From NCBI GenBank assembly GCA_021464415.1, contig CM038464.1:54921328-54985327 (forward strand): a stretch of 64,000 nucleotides of DNA. The letters are read 5' to 3'. Below the pieces are notes generated by a model, which was not told where the DNA came from, did not search any database, and was given only the letters and a program-made list of their open reading frames with translations. The DNA comes from Lonicera japonica (Eukaryota > Streptophyta > Magnoliopsida > Dipsacales > Caprifoliaceae). Of this stretch, positions 12,542 to 22,460 are shown one piece after another. The stretch's first letter is position 1; every line of letters begins with the position of its first letter. Made by a program: the position numbers and the translations under genes.

Positions 12542-13099
12542 TGTGACGCCCTGCGAGTGATGAGTACTCCCTTGGGGGGAAGGAAGTGTAGCTCAAATGG
12601 GGGCATCTCACATCGAAAAGTGGGGGATTCCTTGAAACCCATATAAGTAGGAGTTGTTCCCTAATTAAGTGTGAGACCTTTTGGGGGCTAGGAAGTGCAG
12701 CTCAAAGGGAGGCATCCCACATCAGAAAGTGGGGGATTCCTTGAAACCCATATAAGTAGGAGTTGGTCCCTAATTAAGTACGAGGCCTTTTGGGGGCTCA
12801 CTGGCTTCGAAGTTATGATGAAGGAAGCGTAGCTCAAAAGGGGGCATCCCACATCAGAAAGTGGGGGATTCCTTGAGACCCATATAAGTAGGAGTTAGTC
12901 CCTAATTAAGTACGAGGCCTTTTGGGGGCTCACTGGCTTCGAATCCCATCAAAACTCCGAAGTTAAGCGAGTAGGCGGTCAGAGCAATCCCAGGATAGGT
13001 GACTCACTGGGAAGCTAGTCGTGAGCTCCCAAAAACAAAGCCGTGAGGGGGTAACCCAAAGTGAACAATATCATAGTGAGGTGGGACCGAGTCGTTACA
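12542..13099 (+). repeat. Cassandra LTR3 with tandemly triplicated 5' half
   Basis: 558 bp. The segment starting AGGAAG(T/C)G(T/C)AGCTC is present three times (starting 12581, 12690 and 12822), each followed by GTGGGGGATTCCTTG and CATATAAGTAGGAG. Only the third unit continues into a full 5S-like domain (12925-13030), whose C-box region reads AGGATAGGTGACT. The second unit ends in a truncated CACTGGCTTCGAAGTTA. The unit lengths (109 and 132 bp) differ, so the triplication is not a simple head-to-tail copy. Confidence 0.82.
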
Positions 13100-13104
13100 A
13101 TAAT
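13100..13104. repeat. Target-site duplication ATAAT, right side of Cassandra
   Basis: Matches 11870-11874 exactly. Confidence 0.75.
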
Positions 13105-13229
13105 GTTAAAGCTTCGGCTCTTGTTCTTTTAATATTGTATTCGTGTAGGCCAAAATAAATTCCCTTGAGCTTGTATCTCGTCTTCAATTCTTCTTTAGGT
13201 ACAATCCATATATTTTCTATACACGTATA

Positions 13230-14452
13230 TGAAAGAGATATGTCCTAGGACTATTCATAGATTATGATTTGTACTTGGATATCTTATGCTTATTGTTATT
13301 AATAAAGTTTATTTCATTTTACTTTATATTCTCTTGTAAATAATATATATTAATACTAGTTCATCAAGTACGTGACTTGATTGTGGGATGCTAGTAATGT
13401 TATAATAATATTATTTAGATGTCCCTAATCATGTGTCAATAATCTAGGATCACATTGATATAATGATTAGAGTATGGGTCAGCTGATGACTATGTTCCAC
13501 AAGTCATATATATGGAGATATCAAGCTGAACACACTAATACTTGTTGGAGAACAAAGTATTGGACCGACCCGCTTTGGGGACACTGCGAGGAGTGTTATA
13601 TAATGTCATCAGTGATGTTCCCCATTTGTGATATCGTATTATCCTCAGACTTGAGATCGCCATGGTTACCAACATAGGGATTAGCATGTCAGGCATTATC
13701 AAACGTTGCTCTTGACCGATTAATTATAAAGATGATGATCGAACATACTATGAACTATGTAGTGGTATGTGGTTGATCAAAATGGAATTTGTCACTTTCA
13801 TATAATGAGAGAGATATCTTTGGGCCCCTTGATAAGTATAATTAATTTTTGCATGGCCATGCACAAATGAGATGTCATTTGTTTTAGATTAATTATGCTT
13901 AGAGATCAAGAAATAAAGATTGAACTATACAAGAATGACACTTGCCTAGTCTTGTGTTCAATCTAGATATCGATTGACAAAAGGAGTTAATATGTGGAAT
14001 ATCAATTTAAGGTTGTGTTGTTTTTACCATACCCTTTGGGTAATAGTAATGTTTTACTAGAGACCGCTTACTATTCGTATAATAAAACGGGCTTTTAATT
14101 ATACTGCCAAAGAGTATAAACTTACAGGGTCGCACACCAAAACGAGTTGGATCAAAACGAATTGAAAACGGGCCAAATTGGACTCGGGCCTAATTCGTTT
14201 TTGTTGCTTAGGGTTTCTCATTAGGGTTCTCCTTTAAAAGGGACCGTTGTTCTTCTTGGCCGTCTAAGAGAGAAAAAGAGGCAGAGTACGAAATAGGTGT
14301 GAGAACCCTAAAGGCGCTAGTACACCAAGCAAGAATCCGATCTCGTTCGTGTGTGCATACCGTAGAGGCGTTGTATTTTCAACGCTGGAACGACAACAAC
14401 AGAAGGTTCTGTCCACCGTGTTCATCATTTTTAATTCGAATCTCATACAAAG
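13230..14452 (+). mobile_element. LTR-like non-coding repeat (unassigned)
   Basis: A 1.2-kb non-coding block starting TGAAAGAGATATGTCC, with no ORF above 70 residues. Its composition, the purine-rich stretch GAGAGAAAAAGAGG near 14269, and the leader-like right end are typical of long plant LTRs. I could not find a precise right terminus or TSD, so it may be a truncated LTR or another non-autonomous repeat. Strand is a guess from the TG start. Confidence 0.35.
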
Positions 14453-16091
14453 GTATGTCTTTTATCGATTTTTATTGAACAATATAGATCCTAGGGTTTA
14501 ATGATTAGTGCATAAATTAGTGTATGTGATGCATGATTACTGCCCTAATTACCTACAGTATACACTATTATATATATATATATAGTATTAATGGTGTGGC
14601 GTGAGGTGGGTGACTGTTGAAGGGGGGGGGGGGGGGGGGGAGGAGAGGTGTGTGTCATTGTATGTGCTCAATCAGGTGAGGTGGTGAAGGGTCTAGGGGG
14701 TGGGTGAGTGGCTAGTGTGGTGGTGGTAGTTGAGGGTGAACTTCTCTTTCTATAAAATAATGGGAATTAGAATTGGAAAACTCAACTTCTCATTGAAATC
14801 AAATTTTTAGAATTATTAGTTTTGGAGTTCTCTTTGAATTTCAATTCTTGACATTTTAGCCTATCTAAATAATATAATTCCAAAACGTTCCTATTTCTAA
14901 TTTTATAACATAAAATTGAGGTTGCCAAACATAATTTATCTAACTTACAGATTGGGAGACAATTAAACAGACAATAGGATAAACGTTTGTCATGAATATA
15001 CATAAAGCAATTCCATTATATTTTTGTTCAATTTGGATTTATTTTTTTTGGAAAAAGTTATATGTGGCTGTGTTATGCAAAATTCCATTTTTCTGTCTTT
15101 GGTGAAAGTTTTAGAGGGTTGCTACTTGCTTTCCAACCATGATTTTCCGTTAAGGGTGAATTTTTTAGCCCGCCTATTATTTGCTTTATTTTTTTCGAGA
15201 CCCAAGATATCTTAACTATGTTTTCTAAGTAAACCCGCCAACGTAGAATTATAAAAGCTTTATATATTATATAATAAGTCGTAATTCGTAGCACTATTAA
15301 CTATTTAAAAAAATTATTTAATCACACAATTTTTTATCCATTATATATTTTTATGATTCAAAAATCATTGCTCTATAATATTTAGATTTCTTTCTTAACA
15401 TTATAGCCACCTTCCATCACCGGGTAAACGAGCGGCAACACTCACTCGCTGCCTCTTTTTTGCCGGAAAACCTCCCAACGGCAGAGCCACCATCGGATAC
15501 CTCCATATTATTTTTTCAAAAAAGGGTGAAGCAGAGGCCTAAATTTTGCTTTTGGTTCTCTCTCTCTAAATTTTTTATTATTAGGGTTCATTGTTTCCAT
15601 AGTCATGTTCAGCTGGAAAATAGGGACACCGAAAGGGTCGATTTGGTTGAGGTGCAGAAGAACCTGCCAGATATATACACGTGAACAAGTAACAAATTCA
15701 CTATAATTTCAAAACACACACAAGTACATCTTGAAAAATATTGAAATGTAAGTTTTAACATTATACCGAACCTTTTATTATATTTATTTATTATTGTAGT
15801 TGTAATTTATTTATTTGTAATAGTTGCGTATCCACTTTTTATTGTAATAGTTATAAAATTGTATAAAAGAAAATTTTGTATTATTGGATCATTGCTCGTA
15901 TTAAAAAAAAATCAATATATTTAAAGAAGTGCCACAAACTTGGTAAATCTCCTCCTTATGCATGATTCAGTGACATGAAATAATACGATGAATGACAAAG
16001 GAATAATATAATAATATCACAACTCAACCCAAAAAGAATTTTTAATATCTTCGGTAAAACCAAATACAAATGTGGCTATAAGCAATGTGTC
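14453..16091. other. Intergenic, no gene seen
   Basis: AT-rich sequence between the LTR-like repeat and the 3' end of the F-box gene. It includes a TA run near 14572-14583, a 19-base G run (14622-14640) and a GC-richer patch at 15410-15690 with a 74-codon ORF of no recognisable family. The last few hundred bases, 15700-16091, would hold the F-box gene's 3' UTR and terminator. Confidence 0.5.
14622..14640 (+). repeat. Poly-G tract (19 G)
   Basis: Uninterrupted run of 19 G followed by further G-rich sequence to about 14735. It could form a G-quadruplex, or its length could be a sequencing artefact. Confidence 0.8.
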
Positions 16092-17291
16092 CTAGATTAT
16101 CCAAATTGGTAGGGGCCAAAGAAATCTAGGTTTGCATTTGAAATCCGGCAACGGCTTAACACTTTTGTCCTCCAAGTTGAATACGCCTATATCTGAATCT
16201 TCTTGTTTAAATTCTTTGCCGCCAAAACTGGGAGGACCATCGGTAAAATAAATACAATTTCCTTTAAATCCAGGGAAGTCACGGGATGAAAATGCCATGG
16301 ACGAGTTGCAACCCAAAAAGATTATGTCATCCTCTATATTTTTCACCTCAATCCAACTCCAATTGCTCAAGTCAAGCTTATATACACCGAATTGATAGGT
16401 TTGAACAATACTACTCAAATGCCCATCATAAGTATACACATGTCGAGAAACCATGAGCAAGTCCCCATCAGAAGATTCTACTAAGTACGCCGGAGAAAAG
16501 ATTGAATTAAGAGGTGCTTTCACTACAATTTCATTAGGGCGTGGGGTAGAAGTAATATTGTCGAAGACTATCAGTCCTCCATTTTTCAAAGCGTATAATT
16601 TACCTTTATAGAATATAACATCTAGCACTGCATTTATATTAAGGTGTGTCCATTGCTTATCGTTGCGCTTGCAATATGCCACTCTTTTTAACTCCCCGTA
16701 AACAGCAACAACCACACAATCGTTGCAGGAAGGAGGCGATGACAGGATAACCTTATTCATCAAATTTATTAGGTGATCATGATTAGTGTAGTAAAATTTG
16801 ATACCATCTTTGATTCCATCTACGACACAATTTCTTGTGCAAAGAGATTCAGAAACGAGGGCATACTCTTCGTCCACTTTATCCGCACAATAATCCACCA
16901 CGTCAGGAAATGCTGATCTTGGGGGAAGTTGGATCCGAGACCTCGTGAGGGGATTGATAAGATACATATTACAACTAGTAGGTACATCATCGATTGTAAC
17001 CACCCAACCATAAGAAGAGCCTTTGAATAATTTTTCTTGTGCATCTGGTAAATCAAGATAATAAACTTTTTTTTCAGCAAAACTGAATAAGCCATGAGAT
17101 GCTTCTTGACTATCTTTTGTGAGTGGATGCAGCAACCACGGAAGTCGCCTTTCTTTGTGATTAGGCATCTTTTGAAGGCGAGAGTTCCAAGCAGCACAGA
17201 CCGCACGAACTCGAACTTTATCACCGTACAGCACGAGATTCTCTTCTATCGTGTCCAATAACTCTCCAAGAAGCTCAGACCACTGACCCAT
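16092..17291 (-). CDS. F-box protein with KIB1-4 / DUF295 beta-propeller
   Basis: Encodes 399 residues. The N-terminus WSELLGELLDTIEENL is an F-box-like helix region (about residues 3-45), the part that binds SKP1 in SCF ubiquitin ligases. Residues about 60-370 form the KIB/DUF295 beta-propeller expected to bind the substrate, ending in the family-typical I-G-V-F-N-L-E-D segment near residue 375. Length is usual for this plant family. The start chosen is the ATG at 17291 (MGQWSELL); an upstream open stretch is intronic, because a strong acceptor (TTTGAATTTCTTAG) ends 2 bases before this ATG. No stops or frameshifts, so it looks functional. The specific substrate cannot be inferred, and DUF295 genes often evolve fast in tandem families. 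It is the only apparently intact host gene in the window. Confidence 0.85.
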   Translation of the reverse strand: MGQWSELLGELLDTIEENLVLYGDKVRVRAVCAAWNSRLQKMPNHKERRLPWLLHPLTKDSQEASHGLFSFAEKKVYYLDLPDAQEKLFKGSSYGWVVTIDDVPTSCNMYLINPLTRSRIQLPPRSAFPDVVDYCADKVDEEYALVSESLCTRNCVVDGIKDGIKFYYTNHDHLINLMNKVILSSPPSCNDCVVVAVYGELKRVAYCKRNDKQWTHLNINAVLDVIFYKGKLYALKNGGLIVFDNITSTPRPNEIVVKAPLNSIFSPAYLVESSDGDLLMVSRHVYTYDGHLSSIVQTYQFGVYKLDLSNWSWIEVKNIEDDIIFLGCNSSMAFSSRDFPGFKGNCIYFTDGPPSFGGKEFKQEDSDIGVFNLEDKSVKPLPDFKCKPRFLWPLPIWII

Positions 17292-17293
17292 TG

Positions 17294-18142
17294 CTAAGAA
17301 ATTCAAACAACACAAAATCTTACATTTTCATGCTAAAAAAAGGTATAACGAAGTAATAAATAATAAAGTAGACTCGTTAAAAAAGGTAAATTAACAGAAA
17401 AAAATAAATTAAAGTCATTGATTGAGGTCAGTAAATTAAAGTAGACGCTTCGGTGTATTTGGAGAAAATAGGTTGTAGATCAGTAGAAAAAAAGAAAACA
17501 GGAATTATTTTTTTTTACAGAAATGGAAAACAAACTTTTTCACCATAGGACGTCAATTTAAGTTGGGTGGCTAGTTGGGCGGCCGCCAAGGCCCAATACA
17601 GCCCAACACACAAAGATTCGTATATTTTGTATGCTATATTATAAAAAAGCCAAGAAGACGAATTTATTCATTAAAATCCTTAATTATAAGGATTCAATGA
17701 AAAGGAGTTCAATTGTTAAGTTTAATTATTCAATCCTCTAAAAGAGAATAATTAAGCAATAGTGATAATCTACTAAAACTGGAAAATTAGATTTTGAACA
17801 CAAATCAAAAAAAATAAAAAATTTACTACAAATTACACATATATATAAACATCAGATCAATGGATTGGAAACGGATTCAAACCCAAACAATACTAATAAA
17901 CAGATAAAGCAGATCACATTAAAATTCAAAGCTTAACATTAAAACTAAGAATGCAATTATTCTTAAAATAATTACGCTCATTGCTAAAGCTGTATTGCGA
18001 CTTTGTTTATAATTACATATATATATAAACATCAAATCATTTAGAGAAAGATTCAAACCTAACCCATGATGGTGATACGATAATGATAATAATAAACAGA
18101 TAGATCAGATCAGAGAAAGCATTAAAAATCAAAGATTTTTAC
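17294..18142 (-). other. 5'UTR intron of the F-box gene (predicted)
   Basis: Donor CAG|GTAAAAAT at 18142 and acceptor TTTCTTAG at 17294, both close to plant consensus, with an AT-rich interior. Splicing would join a short leader exon directly to CA-ATG. Prediction from signals only. Confidence 0.6.
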
Positions 18143-18240
18143 CTGTTTCAATTCTTCGAGATGGAAATAGAACTCACGATTGGATACAAGAAATCGATGG
18201 AAGTACATATATATATATAGTATATAATAATTATATATAG
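18143..18240 (-). promoter_or_regulatory. Leader exon and TATA region of the F-box gene
   Basis: On the minus strand a stretch CTATATATAATTATTATATA and a second CTATATATATATAT lie about 30-90 bp upstream of the putative donor. Either can act as a TATA box, giving a leader exon of roughly 50 bp that ends GAATTGAAACAG. The exact start site cannot be read from sequence. Confidence 0.4.
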
Positions 18241-21200
18241 AAAGAGAGTGGGTGGGGGTGGGACAACGTGGACTCCAAATCCGAATGGAACTGGCGGACT
18301 GTGGTTGGTTTAATATTTACTTTTACTTTTACTTTTACTTTCTATTTGTACAAGGTAATTAATATTTAATTGCGTCCTATTTCTACCAGTACTAGGTTTT
18401 AATTTTCAATAAACTTAAATAAATAGTTTCATCTTCTAGGAAGTTCTATTTCTACCGGTTTTTCATTCTAAAATAAATTGTTTCTGTGTTAGGAAAAGAA
18501 TATAATCCCTTGCATTCAAGAACTCACAATTTTTATGACATTGGACTATAATATCAAATATAAGTTACATGTAGAGGCGAAGGCAGGAATTACACTTAAG
18601 GCAGGCCAAATGAATAAGTTTTTAAAATTTTTTTGTATATATTGTAATAAGGCCAAAACAAAATATTATATTAAAGTATTTAATATCACATACGTCAAAA
18701 ATCAAAACAACATATTTAGTTACAATATTCTCATTCGATATTTTATATTTTGAAAATATTGAATCATATCTTCATTGTCGATAGCTTTCAAAACATATTT
18801 CTCAGTCTATATTACCGAGCAATCATTCATGAAATCATCGCCCAACCGATTCCATATATTCGAGCAATTTCATAATTGAGAGCCATAAACAAAAATTAAA
18901 AAATAAATAAAAAACCATAAATAGAGGCCAAAAAATAAATGACAAATAAACCAAATAACATAACAAAACCACCGTAAATAAATAATTAAAACATAAACGG
19001 ATCACCTAGAATAATAACCTAAACTTACAATCCTCCACCCTAAACTTTTACACGTACCACCCATTGTTGCATTCAATACTACCCATCATTAATTACAACT
19101 TCGGCCCCTATATTTATCAGTGTGTTCCCCTTAAGCCCCTCAACACACCTAAACTAATGAATAGCCCCGAAATCCCAGGTGGGGCGGTGCCCCCCCCCCC
19201 CCTCCCTGGGGCCCTCAACATGCCTCCGCCCTTGGTTACATGTAAACACTATGAAATTGAAGTAATTAATTTCTGCTTAAAAAAGTAAAAAAAAATAAAA
19301 AAAATTGATTTTTCTACAAAATAAACTTGAATTCACATACAAATATAACCAATTAAATAAAAAATAAGATGGATTCAGTTGTGGATGCAGAATTTTTAAT
19401 TTGAGGGGACAAAATACAAACAACTTTATATATATATATATATAAGCAATTAACATAAAAACAATTTCAAAATAAGGTAACCATGAAATATCCGCAATTA
19501 TTGAGTGTTAGTTTCTTAGTATTTATATACTAATAAAAAATTAAAATTTTTATTTATATATTTAGCTCAAAAAATTATAAATTTAACTTTTTTTTTTATT
19601 TACACTGCTCTCTGCAATGTAAATAAATTTTACTTATAAAAAGAAACTTTAAAAAAAATCTATAAAATATAACATTTTATATATAACAAAACAATACTAT
19701 TATTATTCATAAAAAAACGTAGGAGTGCAGAGTGCTACACAAAATTTTAAAAATATCTTAATCCCCCCCGAACCCCATCCTCCACTGGGTGGATTCAATG
19801 TTATATCTCTCGAGTGTTCAAGCTAAGGGTGTTGGGTTAATTAATGCTTTTGATTTGTGATGCAGCTATCCATCCAGACAAGTCACGTAGGAGTGAGAAT
19901 TTATATCAAATTAATTTTATTGCACATTTTACGCGTGTACAATATAATATTTTTTAACAAGTATGTAATTCACGCAATGCATAGGTGAAATGCAATAAAA
20001 TGATTAATTTGGAAAGTAGCAGAAACTTGATTTAAAAAAAAAAAAAAAGAAACAGTTAACATATCAAACTTTAAGTTGCAATGCAAACTAAAATACAATT
20101 TTTTTGAAAAAAAGTTATAAGAAAACACCAAGTTTGTTACAAATATCAAATTATTTTAAAGAAAAGGGAAAGAAACAAAACTTCGGCTCTATTGTGTGAA
20201 GATACAATGCCTACATCCAATTTAATGTTTTGAATAGGACCCGACCTATAGTTTTCATCTCATTGGCTGAGTTCGTAGCTATCCAGTATCATGTTTCAAC
20301 CTAATTTGACTTGCAACAAAAGAAATTCATAGATTGTTAATTACTTCCGGTGTGCAAACAGGCAATGTGTGCAAAAAATAAAAAATAAATTCACAAAAAG
20401 AAAAAGGAATTAGTTTTTAAGTCATGCACAAAGTTGATTCTAGGTCAAATATATCTTCAACAGTACACTGTAGGTCAAATTAAGAATGGTTCATGAGAAA
20501 GAAATTTAGTACTTAATAAACTTTCAAAATAGATTACATGTCAAGTGATGTCATAAAGAATAATAACACTAAAATATGTTAGTAGAAATTGCCACAATTG
20601 TAGTAAGAAGAAAACATAATGCAACAATTGAACTTTAAAGTAATGAAACTATCACATTCACGTTCATAAGATTCCTTATGGTTTTAGCATATTTCTTAGT
20701 CTTAAACTTTATTGCTCACAAAGACATATTTACGAAAGATGATAAAAAAAATATGAAAAATGCAACAATGCTCGTAATATATAGTGAATATTAATTTAAA
20801 ATGCAGAGAATAGTTAAATATAACCTTTGCACATGTGATATTTATAAATGAAATAATAAGTGAGTCAAGAATTTGAATCTCTTTTGATATTCGTTAGTGT
20901 ACGTAAGACTCTAATATATAATAACTCTTATTTTTCACTTACCACTACTATAAATATATATTATATAATCCAAGCAAAAGGACAATAATTTTAAAAGCAT
21001 ATGATGTCTTACTTTGTTGGTTTGATCTAGTGGAAGTTACACTCGTCACCTCCTTTATTGTCGTGCTCTACCAAAACAAAAATTTTATTTTCTATTGTAC
21101 GAAAAAATGAAGCATGATCATTTTTTAATAATTTTTTGTGAACCCAATATTTTCACAGTTATAGAAACTACGTAATTAAATGAAAAAAAGAAGTTTGGTA

Positions 21201-22168
21201 AGTACTTATATGGATAATAACGACCTGGACATAAAAAAAATCTTGAGAAATTAAAATATAATTTTTTTTTGAAGAAATTAAAATCTCACTTAGCAAAAAA
21301 AAGAATGTGATGTCTTATAATAATAATTTATTTTCAGTTAAAATATAAGAAACTTGGTCTCGTCTTACTCCTACCTTGGGTCGGGTTTACAACTTTTAAG
21401 TGTTACCAAAAGTGTTGTTTCCTTTAATTTTAAAATCTTGGTTCATGTACTATTTTGCAAACCCTCCTTACCCCCTCTTTCTCTCTTAATTTTGTAAAAT
21501 AGAAAACAACAATACTAATTTTGTCCCCTTTTAGTTAGAATTTTTTTTAGTGCCATAGTTGCTTCTCTTTTGTCTAATTTTTGGCTCAGCCCGTGCTCCC
21601 CTTTTTATTATTCTGTTTACCTTAACTATTGATCACTTGAAATCCTATAAAAAAATGTTATGGAGCTAAAAGAGTATTTTAAAATGTTAAGATATTAGGT
21701 TACTTCACACCTACGTGATACAAATGTTGCATTGTTATACAAATTTTTTTCATTATTTAATTTCATGTTTCTAAACTAAATTTTTAATTTGATAGTTTCA
21801 ATGTTAGTGCCAATTGATAAAAAAAAATAAGAAGATACTTACCCTATGTTTTGATGGAGCAATTTTAAAGTTCATTGAGTAAATAGAGAAAATTTAGTGG
21901 GAAGAGAGATAAGAGTGGGGGCCGTTATCAATAGCTTTTACTTATAGATTTTCTAATTATAGATTTTCTAATACAAATGAGAAAGAGATAGATGGGGTTA
22001 AGTCTTTCCCTTTTTTAAGACTATGTATTAACTTTATAAATGAAATTACATACTACATATTCATTAGAAACGACGGCCACTGCCAACCCTTAAACCAAAA
22101 CTGGCCCACAACTTCATATTTGTTTGGTTCGATTTATTTTCATTGAAATTAAACTAAACTTGATTATT
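18241..22168. other. Long AT-rich intergenic region, no gene seen
   Basis: No supportable gene. Visible elements are a TTTTAC microsatellite at 18315-18341, a C run (13 C) at 19190-19202 in a small GC-rich island, a TA run near 19430-19442, and many poly-A/T tracts. The block 19370-19810 starts with GTGGATGCAGAATTTTTAA and ends in CCCCATCCTCCACTGGG, and may be an old non-autonomous transposon, but I could not define termini. Confidence 0.5.
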
Positions 22169-22173
22169 GTGTT
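22169..22173. repeat. Target-site duplication GTGTT (left)
   Basis: Identical to 26737-26741 on the other side of the Copia element. Confidence 0.9.
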
Positions 22174-22451
22174 TGTAGAAAACTAAAGAGAGAAATAAAG
22201 AGTTATTGATTTCATTCATTTGTGTGCTTTACAATGGGGAAAAGCCCTGTATATATACAAGTAAAGGAAGAAACATGACAGCCTAAAATATGGAAGAAAG
22301 CATGGAGGAGACAAAGAGGGAAACATGGAGAATAAAGGAAAAGGAGGGAATAAAGGAAAAGAAGAATAATACTAATGCTTTAATAATTACAAAGGAGAAT
22401 AATGCTAATGATGTTGGAGAATAATGTTAATGCTTAACATCATTTCTAACA
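22174..22451 (-). repeat. Copia element 1, 3' LTR
   Basis: 278 bp; on the minus strand TGTTAGAAATG...TTTTCTACA, with a TATATATAC promoter-like motif in the middle. Confidence 0.93.
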
Positions 22452-22460
22452 CCCCCCTTC

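Larger units (their letters stand above)
11875..13099 (+). mobile_element. Cassandra TRIM retrotransposon, composite with three LTRs
   Basis: Non-coding terminal-repeat retrotransposon in miniature. The layout is LTR1 (11875-12191), internal (12192-12262), LTR2 (12263-12472), internal (12473-12541) and LTR3 (12542-13099), bounded by ATAAT TSDs. Each internal part has a primer-binding site just after the LTR (TGATATTAGAGC in the first, TGGTATCAGAGC in the second) and a G-rich polypurine tract just before the next LTR. The LTRs carry a 5S rRNA-like block with the Pol III internal promoter, the hallmark of Cassandra. The element encodes no protein and would depend on other retrotransposons for mobilisation. 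The three-LTR form probably arose by unequal recombination or tandem template switching. Confidence 0.88.

Noticed and set aside
12017..13030. 5S rRNA genes
   Set aside because: The 5S part is embedded in Cassandra LTRs, diverged outside the promoter boxes, and flanked by PBS and polypurine tracts.
16820..17224. 134-codon ORF overlapping the F-box gene
   Set aside because: Shadow frame of the F-box CDS on the same strand with no independent support.
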